Shown piece after piece: positions 50,218 through 59,576 of a DNA stretch of 64,000 nucleotides. The stretch's first letter is position 1; each line of letters begins with the position of its first letter. A program made the position numbers and the translations under genes. Source of the stretch: Paenibacillus sp. cl123 (GTDB taxonomy: Bacteria > Bacillota > Bacilli > Paenibacillales > NBRC-103111); the NCBI RefSeq assembly GCF_900101595.1, contig NZ_FMYY01000001.1, positions 876,585 to 940,584 on the forward strand. The letters are read 5' to 3'. Below the pieces are notes generated by a model. That model was not told the origin of the DNA, ran no database searches, and worked only from the letters and a program-made list of their open reading frames with translations.

Positions 50218-52203
50218 ATGTGGAAAAAAATTTCAATCCTCATCTTGTTCGCAGCGGGCATACAGCTTGGGTTGTTCAGCGCGGCGGGGCATGCCTCCGA
50301 ATACGCCGATACGCCAACGGAGCAGGCGGACGGCATGTTTATCCCGAAGCAGCTTACTTTTGTTGAGAATATGCCTTATTATGTCATCCCGAATACGCTG
50401 CTCAATCAGCCGGAAGGCAGCTTCGCGCCGCAAACGGTTGAAGTCGTGGAAGCCGAGGTTCATTGGGCGACATCGGGCAACTGGTGGAAAATAAAGACGG
50501 ACATCGGCGACCGCTGGGTTAAAACAGCTCCCTGGCAAATAGAAGTCCCGCCGCCCCCGACCTTGCGCCTCATGTCCGAAACGCCGTTATACGCACGGCC
50601 TTCGGAAGCTGGAGGCAAAACGGCGGCGCTATCTCCGCAGGAGGTCGCTGTCGTCGATGCGGAGAAGAGCTGGTTTCGTCAAGCCGAAGGGGAGTATAAC
50701 CCGAAACGGTGGATCAAGATCCGCACGACGTGGCTAGGAGATCAATGGGTTCATTTGCACCTGGACGAGATCGGGAACCTGCTCCCGCTGGACCGGCAGG
50801 TTTTCTACCCGAGCATTTATTACAACAGCACGCCCCATGTGGACTACGTCTCGTATCAATATGAGGGGTATTTAACTTCCATTTTCGTTCATCAAACCGC
50901 GAAGTTCCGTTCCTTGCTTGGAAGCTCCTATCAATTTGAAACGGCGCAAGGGCCAAAATGGGCGTTTGGACCCGGCATGCCGATTGTGCCAGACAAGCAA
51001 CTTCTCAAACGGAAGCAGCCAAGTCCTTTATTCGTCTATCCGGATGAGTACTCCGAGATTGCAGCAACAGTTCCAGCAGGCGAGCTGACCGTCACGGAAA
51101 CGGCGACGGACCCGGAGGCATGGTGGGGGTCCGAGCGGTGGTATCACGTCAAAACGGATCAAGCCGAAGGCTGGTTTAGCCCGACCTATGCCGAACCCGA
51201 GGATGCCGTGGACGATACTGCGTCCCTTGTGCTCAAGGCGTCGGTGACCAGTATCTACCGGTTCCCGAATACAAGAATATCGCTGAATAATGGACAAATT
51301 GGCCCCCAAACCGTCCAACCGCTTGCTGCCTGGACCGCACCTGACGGCACAAGGTGGTACAAAATCAGTTCCTTTGTAGGCCAAGGCTGGATTCAATTAA
51401 ACCCTTATCTGGACGGTGTCGTATTGAAAGACCGCGATCAAGATATCCAAGTTCGGTCTAAAAGGTCCTACCAAGGGGTGTTTTATCAGAACGAAGCCGG
51501 CGAATTTACTCATGGCTCCGATACGATCGGCAGGATCATGGATGGAGAACCCGCCTTCCGTTCAGATTTCGTGGCCAGCCTTTATCATTATGAACGAATC
51601 GGGCCTGACGCCGAAGGTTGGTGGACCTTCAAGCACGCGAACGGCTATGCGGTTCAAGTGAAGGACGGCGAGTTGGCCGTCAAGACGTTCTGGGACAGCC
51701 AGCCGGCCGGGGTCGTCACGCTCACTGAAGCGCCGGTTAAGGATCGGGATTCGAAACAAGAGGCCCTCCTTCTAAGCTTAACTCATCTCAGGACTTTATT
51801 CGGCATAACCGCGGCCTACAACGATAAGGTTGCCTATGGGGATAAACATGTGACACTCAGCACGTTGGAGCATGAGATTTCAGGCTTTGATCTGCCGAAG
51901 ACGGCTGATGCCGGGAAGCTCCATCTCTCCGGGCTGCTCTATGAAGATCTGTACATGGACGAGAAGGAGATTGGCCCGAAGCTTCAAATCATGGTCAAGC
52001 ATCGTGAAGCGGCGGACGCAGCGTCCTCTGTCCAGCTTGCACAAATAAACCACCTGTACAAGCTGGGTTATCAATCCGGCTTAGCCGATATCGGACTGGA
52101 TGTGCCATTGAAGCCGGGGATCAATCCTCTGACCATCCAGTTCAAGGTCGGGGAACGCATCGTGCTGCAGCGGGATTGGGAAGTGACCGCGGCGGGCGGG
52201 TAA
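50218..52203 (+). CDS. Secreted protein with SH3-like repeats
   Basis: 661 residues from the ATG at 50218 (GAGGAG upstream); the frame extends to 50185. A signal peptide ends near GHASE (about 30). The next 400 residues hold five or six diverged units of 60-70 residues with the pattern Y..P......PQ.V.V..A...W..IKT..G..WV, like SH3/GW domains that bind wall polymers. The end has a short stalk-like stretch (LLLSLTHLRTLFGITAAYN) and a beta domain. No catalytic motif. It follows response regulator 2 but is 120 bp away; no shared promoter signal was found. Confidence 0.75.
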   Translation: MWKKISILILFAAGIQLGLFSAAGHASEYADTPTEQADGMFIPKQLTFVENMPYYVIPNTLLNQPEGSFAPQTVEVVEAEVHWATSGNWWKIKTDIGDRWVKTAPWQIEVPPPPTLRLMSETPLYARPSEAGGKTAALSPQEVAVVDAEKSWFRQAEGEYNPKRWIKIRTTWLGDQWVHLHLDEIGNLLPLDRQVFYPSIYYNSTPHVDYVSYQYEGYLTSIFVHQTAKFRSLLGSSYQFETAQGPKWAFGPGMPIVPDKQLLKRKQPSPLFVYPDEYSEIAATVPAGELTVTETATDPEAWWGSERWYHVKTDQAEGWFSPTYAEPEDAVDDTASLVLKASVTSIYRFPNTRISLNNGQIGPQTVQPLAAWTAPDGTRWYKISSFVGQGWIQLNPYLDGVVLKDRDQDIQVRSKRSYQGVFYQNEAGEFTHGSDTIGRIMDGEPAFRSDFVASLYHYERIGPDAEGWWTFKHANGYAVQVKDGELAVKTFWDSQPAGVVTLTEAPVKDRDSKQEALLLSLTHLRTLFGITAAYNDKVAYGDKHVTLSTLEHEISGFDLPKTADAGKLHLSGLLYEDLYMDEKEIGPKLQIMVKHREAADAASSVQLAQINHLYKLGYQSGLADIGLDVPLKPGINPLTIQFKVGERIVLQRDWEVTAAGG

Positions 52204-52224
52204 GCCATCCGCATAACCGTAACA

Positions 52225-52264
52225 AAAGGCCGGGAAATGATGTCGCCATCGGTTCCCGGCCTTT
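52225..52264. terminator. Bidirectional terminator between convergent genes
   Basis: A perfect 12-bp stem, AAAGGCCGGGAA/TTCCCGGCCTTT, lies between the stops at 52203 (plus) and 52275 (minus). The A/T ends of the stem give short U-runs in both directions. Confidence 0.8.
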
Positions 52265-52274
52265 GTATGCCCCG

Positions 52275-53087
52275 TTACTTGGCCGGAAGCCACTCCGGCA
52301 CCCGGCTGCGGCCCCAGTCGCATATTTCCCACAGATCGGCGACCGGCTGGCGCGTATACGGCTGCACATGCATATACCCTGGCGGGCCATATTCCGGCGT
52401 ATACGTGAATTGCTCCGCTCCGGCGCTCTGCCTGGCTTCATAAATACGCCGCCACCAGCCCTCGTGCAGGCTTACCTCGGGCGCGACCTCCGGCGCGCGC
52501 GGATCGGCGACCTGCGGGCCGTGAATATAGCCGACACGGCCATGGATATGGAGCGCGCGCCGGATGGCGAGTTCTACGTCGTCGGCGCTTGCCTGAAGGA
52601 AGGACTCGGTCACGCATACCCAATGGCTGAAATCCGCGCAGATGTTCAGTTCCGGATAAGCCTTAAGCAGTTTGGCCGTCGTCCATGGCGTGTACATGCA
52701 GCGGCTGCGGTGCGTTTCATGGGCGACGGCTATGCCTACTTCAGACTCGTGCTGCAGCACGCTGCCGAATAAGCGAAGCTGCTCATCGGCTTCCATGCGG
52801 TCGCGTCCGGTATGGCAGTTCACGAACAGCGGCCCGTATTCCGCCGCCTGCCGGAGCCGCTCGCCGAAGACGGCGGCATGCTCATCAGCTTCATCGCCTC
52901 CTATAGTCGACATCTGGGCGATATAGCTAAGGTTGTGTTCATCCAGCAGAGCGCGGAACGCACCCGGCTTCATGTTGTCCGGCACGGGAGCCTCAACGGC
53001 ATCGTAGCCGCCTTCGGCGATCCGCCGCACTTTTTCCTCCACGGAGCCGTCCATTCCCCAAAATGCTTTTGCTATGATCGTTTTCAA
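52275..53087 (-). CDS. Sugar phosphate isomerase/epimerase family protein (TIM barrel)
   Basis: 270 residues of xylose-isomerase-like TIM barrel: GGYDAVEAPVP near 27-37, FVNCHTGRD near 90, the metal-site AHETHRSRCMYTPW near 122-135, NICADFSHWV near 150 and HIHGRVGYIHG near 185. A C-terminal YTPEYGPPGYM carries a further Glu ligand. Probably a cytoplasmic sugar or inositol isomerase. It lies 88 bp after the PhyH dioxygenase gene on the same strand. Confidence 0.88.
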   Translation of the reverse strand: MKTIIAKAFWGMDGSVEEKVRRIAEGGYDAVEAPVPDNMKPGAFRALLDEHNLSYIAQMSTIGGDEADEHAAVFGERLRQAAEYGPLFVNCHTGRDRMEADEQLRLFGSVLQHESEVGIAVAHETHRSRCMYTPWTTAKLLKAYPELNICADFSHWVCVTESFLQASADDVELAIRRALHIHGRVGYIHGPQVADPRAPEVAPEVSLHEGWWRRIYEARQSAGAEQFTYTPEYGPPGYMHVQPYTRQPVADLWEICDWGRSRVPEWLPAK

Positions 53088-53175
53088 ATCGCAGCCTCCT
53101 TAGGAATCCGGCCGCAGAGGGCTCCATGTAAAGCGCCAAGCTGCCTTTATCGTTGCTATCATCTCCCATGGACGC

Positions 53176-54072
53176 TCAGCACTCTGCGTCGGTCATCTCA
53201 TTCGTATAGATTCGCTTGTATTCATCCGGCCGCACCTTGCGTGAGGACTGGCCGGCGTAATGGAACTGCAGCGCCCGGCGGCGTTTGTCGCTGCCGTTGG
53301 GCGGGGTCCCGTGATGCAGCATGCCGTGGAAAAACAACGCCCCGCCCGGCGGCAATGGGACAGCTACGTCATGCTCGACGCGTACGTTCGTGTCGCAGAT
53401 CTGCCAGTCGCGCACGGCATAATGCGGCACCCCGCCATCCATATGCGATCTCGGGATCACATGCATGCAGCCGTTATCGAGCGCCGCCTCATCCAGCGCG
53501 ATCCAGACGCCCACTACCGGCTTGTCATAAGCGAGCGGCCCGTAGGCCATGTCCTGATGCCACGGCTTTTCGCCTCCGCCATGCGGCGGCTTCAGCAGCG
53601 CCATGTTCTGCGCGAGCACAGGCTCGTCGCCCAGAATCAGGCGCAGCTTGGCGATCAGCTCCGGATCGTAAGCGATCCTGGTCAACGTTTCGTCGCTCGG
53701 AACGTAATCATGCACCTTGCGCACCGCAAGCTCCTGCTCTTCTTTGTTGTGCAGCTCGCTTTTCGGCTTCGTGTACTGGATGCGAGCTTCCTTCGCGTCC
53801 TCGAAAATAAGGTTCATCAGCGCTTCCGTGGCCGACCGGACTGTTTCGCCGGAAAGCAAGCGCTCGACAGCGACATACCCCTGCCTCTTGTAAAGCTTCA
53901 ACTGCTCGTCGTGGAAGTCGGCGAGCGAGGGCAGCAGCGGGGCGGTGTGCTCGTACCGGTACAGCTGCGAAGCGATTTCCTCGTCCGTCAGCACGGCTCC
54001 GCGCATCGCGACCGTTTTTCCCTCGTATAAGCCTTCCGCTATGTCGGAGGAACCATGTTTTTTTGTACTCAT
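53176..54072 (-). CDS. Phytanoyl-CoA dioxygenase (PhyH) family protein
   Basis: 298 residues. A non-heme Fe(II)/2-oxoglutarate oxygenase: the iron triad is His and Asp of KPWHQDMAYG (near 171-173) and a distal His in FHGMLHHGTPP (near 247), followed by the Arg of RRRALQFHY that would bind 2-oxoglutarate. GGGAGGT precedes the ATG. Cotranscribed with the sugar isomerase and divergent from an AraC regulator. Substrate unknown; context suggests a sugar derivative or small metabolite. Confidence 0.88.
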   Translation of the reverse strand: MSTKKHGSSDIAEGLYEGKTVAMRGAVLTDEEIASQLYRYEHTAPLLPSLADFHDEQLKLYKRQGYVAVERLLSGETVRSATEALMNLIFEDAKEARIQYTKPKSELHNKEEQELAVRKVHDYVPSDETLTRIAYDPELIAKLRLILGDEPVLAQNMALLKPPHGGGEKPWHQDMAYGPLAYDKPVVGVWIALDEAALDNGCMHVIPRSHMDGGVPHYAVRDWQICDTNVRVEHDVAVPLPPGGALFFHGMLHHGTPPNGSDKRRRALQFHYAGQSSRKVRPDEYKRIYTNEMTDAEC

Positions 54073-54099
54073 CGTCTATTACCTCCCTAACAATCATGA

Positions 54100-54135
54100 T
54101 CTCGTGCTATACTTTATATTAATAAGATCACGAGA
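54100..54135. promoter_or_regulatory. Inverted repeat in the divergent PhyH/AraC promoter region
   Basis: TCTCGTG (54100-54106) and CACGAGA (54129-54135) are perfect inverted arms 29 bp apart, enclosing an AT-rich stretch (CTATACTTTATATTAATA) suited to the -10 of the minus-strand operon. Likely operator of the AraC protein at 54200. Confidence 0.5.
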
Positions 54136-54199
54136 ATTTAAGAATGTACGGGAATCCTGACTTTTTGTATTAAAATGCTAAAATCAAGGAGGGGATAAC

Positions 54200-55108
54200 A
54201 TGAACGCAACGCCCCGGGACTCGCTTCACGGCAGCCGGCAATCCGGCAAAGCCCGCTGCGAGAAGGGCTGGAACTGGAAGCCGCAGCCGCTGACCGATTA
54301 CGATCTCTGGTATGTCGTATCCGGTGAAGGCGAGGTGATCCTGAACGGCAGCAAGTATCCGGCTTATGCCGGCTGCTGCTTTCTGTTTCGTCCAGGCGAC
54401 CGGATCGCCGCAGCCCAGGACGACAGCCGGAGGCTGACCGTCATCTTCCTGCATTTCAACGGCATCGCGGATGAGCTTCAAGGCTTGCCGCCTTGTGTCC
54501 AGCTGACCGACACGGCCTGGGCGGAAACGCTGCTCAGCCGGCTGCTGACGCTGGATGATCCGCAGCCCGGCATATCCGCCGCTGCGCAGGCTCTGGACGA
54601 TGCCGAGTTCGCCGCTTTGCTGCGGGCGATGCTGTGCATGCTGGCCCGGGCGGCGTCTGCCGAACAAGACCGCCCGGACAGGCATCTGCCCGTCATCCGC
54701 CGCACCATGCGGCTCATCAAGGAATATGCCGCCGCGCCTCCGCGCCACGAGGAGCTAGCCGCGCAGGCGGGGCTGTCGCCGCGGTATTTGAACGAGCTGT
54801 TCAAGCGGCACACCGGGCTGTCTCTCAAAACGTTCATCGCGCGAGCGCGGGTGGAGAGGGCGTGTCATCTGCTGGCGGAAAGCACCTTGAACGTGTCGCA
54901 GATCGCAGACACGCTCGGGTATTCGGATATTTACTTTTTCAGCAAGCAGTTCAAGCAGTTTACCGGCGAATCGCCGCTCCGCTACCGTTCCCGCGCGCTT
55001 GAGCCGCGAAGCCATCACGGGGCCCTTGCCCCAGAAGGAGAGGACAGCTCCGATACAAATTCCAGCGGACTTTTGCCGGTAGCGCCGCGGAAAACCCGGC
55101 TGAAGTAG
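54200..55108 (+). CDS. AraC-family regulator with cupin sensor domain
   Basis: 302 residues. N-terminal cupin (about 25-110, LWYVVSGEGEVILNG and CCFLFRPGDRI), C-terminal AraC helix-turn-helix pair (about 170-270, HEELAAQAGLSPRYLNELFK and IADTLGYSDIYFFSKQF). AAGGAGGGG precedes the ATG. Family homology ends near SPLRYRSR (about 264). The last 37 residues run antisense into the 3' end of the response-regulator gene, so the two coding regions overlap by 94 bp tail to tail. Probable regulator of the divergent PhyH/isomerase operon. Confidence 0.9.
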   Translation: MNATPRDSLHGSRQSGKARCEKGWNWKPQPLTDYDLWYVVSGEGEVILNGSKYPAYAGCCFLFRPGDRIAAAQDDSRRLTVIFLHFNGIADELQGLPPCVQLTDTAWAETLLSRLLTLDDPQPGISAAAQALDDAEFAALLRAMLCMLARAASAEQDRPDRHLPVIRRTMRLIKEYAAAPPRHEELAAQAGLSPRYLNELFKRHTGLSLKTFIARARVERACHLLAESTLNVSQIADTLGYSDIYFFSKQFKQFTGESPLRYRSRALEPRSHHGALAPEGEDSSDTNSSGLLPVAPRKTRLK

Positions 55109-56652
55109 GCCGCATCGATAAAACCTACCTTCTCCGCCACCTCCGAGATCAAATACCGCTTCGTGCGCATCAGCTCCTTGGCGCGCTCGATGCGGTATTG
55201 GGTCAAGTATTGAATAAAGCTGACGCCGGTTTCCCGTTTGAACACATAACCCAGATAGTTGCGGGACAGATGCAGCTCGGCGGCTATTTGCGCAAAAGAA
55301 AGCGGCTGGCTGTAGCCGGCTTCCACCTTGTTTTTCACCATAGCCGTGTAATCGCTCGCCTGCTCGCGCCCGCCCGCGCGCTGCTCAATCAGCTTCGTGC
55401 GCACAAAGTCGCCGATAATCCGCCGGACGTCTTCGCGCGACCTGGCGGTTTGAATATCCTGGAAGACGCGAAACGACTGCAGCGCATCTCCTTCCGGCAG
55501 CTGCGCGCCCCGCTCGGATAATCCGAGGAGCAGGTGGCTGATCATGGAGATGGACGCCGTCTGCATCAGCCTCAGACCCGGACGGTCCGCCTCCAGCCGC
55601 CGCTCGATATCCGTCCACAGCCGCAGCGATTCCGTCTCATCGCCGCGCGCAAGCGCCTCCGTCAGCAGCCGCAGCAGCTCATTGGAATGCGTCTGCTCGC
55701 CTCCTGACATCTGCTCTTCTCCGGCGCATAGCGTCAGCTGATACCCCTCATGCTCGCCAAGCCGCAGCATATGGGCCGACTCCTTGAAGGATAGCCCGTA
55801 TTTATCCGATTCCCCATACCATCTGCCGATTCCGGCATTGGCCTCGACGCCGATAAAGCGGGCGATCCGGTCGAGCAGCAGAGTGGCGAGGCGAAGGGCC
55901 TGTTCCTTGGTTTCGGACGCAGCGCATCCGCACACCAGAATCGGCAGCCGATCTTCCATATACTGCAGCGGATAAGCGGAGAGGGAGGGCTCGCTCGTCA
56001 GCGTTTCCTGCACGATATTCATCGCGGAAAATTTGAACAGCTGCCAGTCCCGCTCCGACTCATAATGCCGCTCCGTCGTGCGGTACAGTCCGATGGTCAG
56101 CAGCAGCGCTCCCGCTACAATCTCTTCCGGCAGCTCGTAGAACTTCAGCTGCTCTCTGGAAATATCCCGGGGGCGCAGTCCCGTCGCCACCATCTTGTAC
56201 AGGAACTGCTCGCGCAGAGCGGGCAGCTGGCTTTGCACCATACGGTTAAATTCCTCCGTATATTGCTTCCGCTTCGCTTCCTGGCACTGCTTCTGGATCA
56301 CCTCGGACAAAATCTGCTCGATTTCGGGCAGAACGATAGGCTTCATCACATAGTGCAGCACGCGCAGGTGGAGCGCTTTTTTGGCGTATTCGAATTCATC
56401 GTACCCGCTCAAAATAATCGCGGGCGTGTCCGGGTCCGTCTGCCGCACCCGCTCCAGGAACGCCAGCCCGTTCATGACGGGCATCGTAATATCCGTCACG
56501 ATCAGATCGGGCTTGCTCGCCTCGTAGCGGCTTAGCGCCTGAGCGCCGTTGGCGGCCGTGTCTACAGCGGTAACGCCGAGCCGCCCCCAGTCGACCAACT
56601 GCGCGAGTCCGTCCGTAATGTGGTTTTCGTCATCGACGATCAATACTCTCAT
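55015..56652 (-). CDS. YesN-type response regulator with AraC DNA-binding domain (system 3)
   Basis: 545 residues. Receiver with MRVLIVDDENHITDG, phosphoacceptor Asp in VTDITMPVMNG near 55 and Lys in VMKPI near 104. C-terminal AraC domain about 435-535 (FAQIAAELHLSRNYLGYVFK and VAEKVGFIDAAYFSRVF). Its start overlaps the kinase stop by 4 bp (ATGA), so translation is coupled. Last gene of the minus-strand importer 3 cluster; its likely target is the repeat pair at 62800-62835. Confidence 0.92.
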   Translation of the reverse strand: MRVLIVDDENHITDGLAQLVDWGRLGVTAVDTAANGAQALSRYEASKPDLIVTDITMPVMNGLAFLERVRQTDPDTPAIILSGYDEFEYAKKALHLRVLHYVMKPIVLPEIEQILSEVIQKQCQEAKRKQYTEEFNRMVQSQLPALREQFLYKMVATGLRPRDISREQLKFYELPEEIVAGALLLTIGLYRTTERHYESERDWQLFKFSAMNIVQETLTSEPSLSAYPLQYMEDRLPILVCGCAASETKEQALRLATLLLDRIARFIGVEANAGIGRWYGESDKYGLSFKESAHMLRLGEHEGYQLTLCAGEEQMSGGEQTHSNELLRLLTEALARGDETESLRLWTDIERRLEADRPGLRLMQTASISMISHLLLGLSERGAQLPEGDALQSFRVFQDIQTARSREDVRRIIGDFVRTKLIEQRAGGREQASDYTAMVKNKVEAGYSQPLSFAQIAAELHLSRNYLGYVFKRETGVSFIQYLTQYRIERAKELMRTKRYLISEVAEKVGFIDAAYFSRVFRGATGKSPLEFVSELSSPSGARAP

Positions 56653-58466
56653 AGCCGCTCCTCCTGTTTCGGTTCCGGCGGATGCGAAGCTGCCGGGAGC
56701 CGGATCTCCGCACGCGCTCCTCCTTCGGGGCGGTTGCTGAGCGCTACGCCGTATGCCTCCCCGTAGTAAAGCCGGATTCGCTTGCGCACGTTATCCATCC
56801 CATGGCCGCCCTCCGTCTGCCGCATGTGTGCCGCGCCATCCGTGCCGCCCGGCCGGCTCTCCGTCTCCGACTCCGCTACGCCATCGCCGTTATCCTCGAC
56901 CACGATCCGCAGCTCGCTATGGTCCGGACCGGCCAAATAAGCGCTCACGGTAATGCAAAAGATTCGTTCGCCCGTCGGATTGCGGAAGCCGTGCACGATC
57001 GCATTCTCGACGAGCGGCTGAATGATCAGTTTGGGCACATAAAGCTGGGCCGCCTCAGGCGTCATGCGCTCCTCGTACAGAAATGATTCCTTAAACCGCG
57101 CCTGCTGAATTTGCGCATAGATCGCGGCATGCTCCATTTCCTCGGCCATGGTGATCAGCGATTTGCCGCGGCTGAGGCTCAGCCGGAACAGCCTGCCCAG
57201 CTTGGCCGACATCAGGCTTGCTTCCTTGGCTCCTTTGGCGGCGGCCATCCAGTTGATCATGTCCAGCGTATTGTACAGAAAATGCGGATTGATCTGATTT
57301 TCCAGCGCGCGGTATTCGGCCTGCTGGGCCGCCCGCTGCTCCCGCTCGCGACTGTCGATCACCGTATTCAGCTCATCGATCATCCGGTTAAACGCCAGGG
57401 CAATCTGGCGGTATTCGAATATGGCATGCGACTCGGAAATTTTCGTGTCCAGCTTGCCGACCTGCACGCGGCGAAAAGCGCCGAGAAGCTCGGGAATTTG
57501 CCGGGTCATCCGGCCGGATAAATAGTAGGCGATGACGAAGGTCAGCAGCAGCCCCGCAATCCCGATGGCCAGCACCGCGTTGCGGATCTGCTTGACCGGA
57601 CCGTAGATGCGCTCCGTCGGGATCAGCTCGATCAGCCGCCACTGCGATTTATCCGGGTAGGAGAAGAGCACCAGATAGTTCTGGCCGCCAATCCGTATCG
57701 AACGGTAGCCGTCCTGCTGCACGCCACCGACATCCCCGAGCCATCCCGAGCCGCTTAAGGCCTCGGCGCTTTTACCTTCCGCATAAGGCGTCAGCTGGGA
57801 CATGATACGCCCCCCGCCGTCGGCGATGAGCAGGATGCCGTCATACATCTTGCGCTCGCCCCGGAGAAGCTGGGAGAGGGACTGTTCCTCGACATTCATC
57901 TCGACGAGACCGACGACGCGTCCCTGGCTGTTGAATATTTTGCGCACATAGGAGATGACCTGCTTGGTCTGATAAGCGGCGACCGGATCGGGATGCGAGC
58001 CGATCCAGACCGAGTCGGAGCGGGAGAGCGGCTCCTGGTCCCATTCGATAGCCGAGAGCGGATAGACGCGGTCTTGAGCGGATTGCGGCAGGTCCTTGAA
58101 CCGGTCGTTAAACAGCCGGACGCTGGATAAATAAGGCTTGGAGTAGAGGAAGGGGTTGACCAGATTGTTGACAACCTCGCGGCGGGTCTGGATCAGGCTG
58201 TACAGATCGCCGCTGCTGTCGCCGAAGGCGTCGATCAGCTTCGGATTGGAGGAGATGACCAGCGCAATTTCTTCCACATCGCGGAAGCGCGAGCTAATTT
58301 GGCCGTGCGTCTGGTCGATCAGCTCAAGCCGGTTATCCACGATCTGGCCGATGACCGTTTTGGAAACGTTCCAATAGAAGATGAGGCAGGTGAACAGCAG
58401 GAGCAGCCAAGTCAGCGAGATAAAGCTTAGCAGCAATATCGGCCGGATTCGCCATTGTCCTCTCAT
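56649..58466 (-). CDS. YesM-type sensor histidine kinase (system 3)
   Basis: 605 residues from the ATG at 58466, which has CAGGAGGT upstream; the frame extends to 58553 into the GH105 gene. Membrane helices near 8-30 and 290-312, extracellular dCache-like sensor part, HAMP, then INPHFLYNTLDMINW (His near 395) and the ATPase domain with PLVENAIVHGF, VEDNGDGV and GHGMDNVRKRI. Coupled to the response regulator by a 4-bp overlap. Confidence 0.92.
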   Translation of the reverse strand: MRGQWRIRPILLLSFISLTWLLLLFTCLIFYWNVSKTVIGQIVDNRLELIDQTHGQISSRFRDVEEIALVISSNPKLIDAFGDSSGDLYSLIQTRREVVNNLVNPFLYSKPYLSSVRLFNDRFKDLPQSAQDRVYPLSAIEWDQEPLSRSDSVWIGSHPDPVAAYQTKQVISYVRKIFNSQGRVVGLVEMNVEEQSLSQLLRGERKMYDGILLIADGGGRIMSQLTPYAEGKSAEALSGSGWLGDVGGVQQDGYRSIRIGGQNYLVLFSYPDKSQWRLIELIPTERIYGPVKQIRNAVLAIGIAGLLLTFVIAYYLSGRMTRQIPELLGAFRRVQVGKLDTKISESHAIFEYRQIALAFNRMIDELNTVIDSREREQRAAQQAEYRALENQINPHFLYNTLDMINWMAAAKGAKEASLMSAKLGRLFRLSLSRGKSLITMAEEMEHAAIYAQIQQARFKESFLYEERMTPEAAQLYVPKLIIQPLVENAIVHGFRNPTGERIFCITVSAYLAGPDHSELRIVVEDNGDGVAESETESRPGGTDGAAHMRQTEGGHGMDNVRKRIRLYYGEAYGVALSNRPEGGARAEIRLPAASHPPEPKQEERL

Positions 58467-58483
58467 GCGTCCACCTCCTGTTG

Positions 58484-59551
58484 TTAGTCGGCATGCATCA
58501 AGCTCTCGACCAGCAAGAGCAGCGTCATGGATTGGCCGTACGGCATAGGGCATTGCGGAATATCTTTGTAAAATTGCTGCGTTCTTCCCATCCGCGTGCC
58601 GTAGGAAACCCCATGCACCGCGCCGCCGTCGTCAATTTGGCCGATCACCGCTTCAAGCGCCCTCAGGCCGATATCCCGCCGGGAGGGATCGGTGTAGCCC
58701 ATGCGCACGGCTTTCAGAATCCCGTAGGCAAAGCCGGCGGAAGCCGAAGTCTCCTCGTAGGAGGACGGGTCGTCCAGCAGCGTGTGCCAAAGGCCGCTTT
58801 CCGCCTGAAGCTCGGCCAAAGCGTCTATTTGCCGGCCAAGGGAAGTCAGCAGAAATTGACGGACGCCCTCCGGCAGCTGCACCATGTCGAGGTAATCGAC
58901 AAGACCTGCCGTGTACCAGGCATTGCCGCGCCCCCATAACGCATGGGCAAAATGATGCCGTTCCTTGAAGCTCCACCCGTGAAAAAAAAGTCCGGTACGG
59001 ACGTCAGTCAAATATTTCAAATGAACGAGAAACTGCCGGATGCTCTCCTGCACATAATCGTCGCGCTTCAGCAGCATCCCCATGCGTCCGATCAGCAGTA
59101 CTGTCATATACAGCGTATCGTCCCACAGCTCGCCTTCGTTGGGGCTATCGGCAGCCGTGTGGGCGATTCCGCCCTCGGGCGTGCGCGGCAGCTTCCGCAC
59201 GGCGTAGTCCACCCACTCCGAGCACAGGCGCAGCGCCTCTTCGTCGCCGGTCCGCTCATACAGAAAGCTGAGCGTCAGCAGCGGGCACATCGTATTGATA
59301 TTGCGTTCCGGCAGCCCTTCTTGGACGCGTGTCCTGAACCAGTCGTTCAAATAAAACAGCATGTTCGAATCGCCTGTCTCTTCATAATATCGGTAAAGCG
59401 AGAACAAGCCAACCCCCTGCGACCAATCCCATACGTCCATGGAAATAATGCTGGCCGGCGTATCCTCGTTCACTGAAATTTCCAGTCTGTGCATTCCGCG
59501 GATCACCCTGGTCATGGCTTCCTTCAGAACAGACTTGCTTAGTGGCGGCAC
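58484..59551 (-). CDS. GH105 unsaturated rhamnogalacturonyl hydrolase (YteR/YesR-like)
   Basis: 355 residues, no signal peptide, so cytoplasmic. An (alpha/alpha)6 barrel with the catalytic Asp in ELWDDTLYM near 143 (the YteR Asp143 position), HFAHALWGRGNAWYTAGL near 200-215 and YEETSASAGFAYG near 270. Such enzymes split the unsaturated galacturonyl-rhamnose disaccharides left by rhamnogalacturonan lyases. It follows permease 2 of importer 3 by 25 bp, so the importer probably carries rhamnogalacturonan fragments. Confidence 0.92.
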   Translation of the reverse strand: MPPLSKSVLKEAMTRVIRGMHRLEISVNEDTPASIISMDVWDWSQGVGLFSLYRYYEETGDSNMLFYLNDWFRTRVQEGLPERNINTMCPLLTLSFLYERTGDEEALRLCSEWVDYAVRKLPRTPEGGIAHTAADSPNEGELWDDTLYMTVLLIGRMGMLLKRDDYVQESIRQFLVHLKYLTDVRTGLFFHGWSFKERHHFAHALWGRGNAWYTAGLVDYLDMVQLPEGVRQFLLTSLGRQIDALAELQAESGLWHTLLDDPSSYEETSASAGFAYGILKAVRMGYTDPSRRDIGLRALEAVIGQIDDGGAVHGVSYGTRMGRTQQFYKDIPQCPMPYGQSMTLLLLVESLMHAD

Positions 59552-59576
59552 GCAGCGTTTCCTCCTTGTCCGTGAG

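Noticed and set aside
52812-53810. 332-residue plus-strand open frame
   Set aside because: Antisense to the PhyH and isomerase genes; low-complexity Arg/Ala/Ser-rich product.
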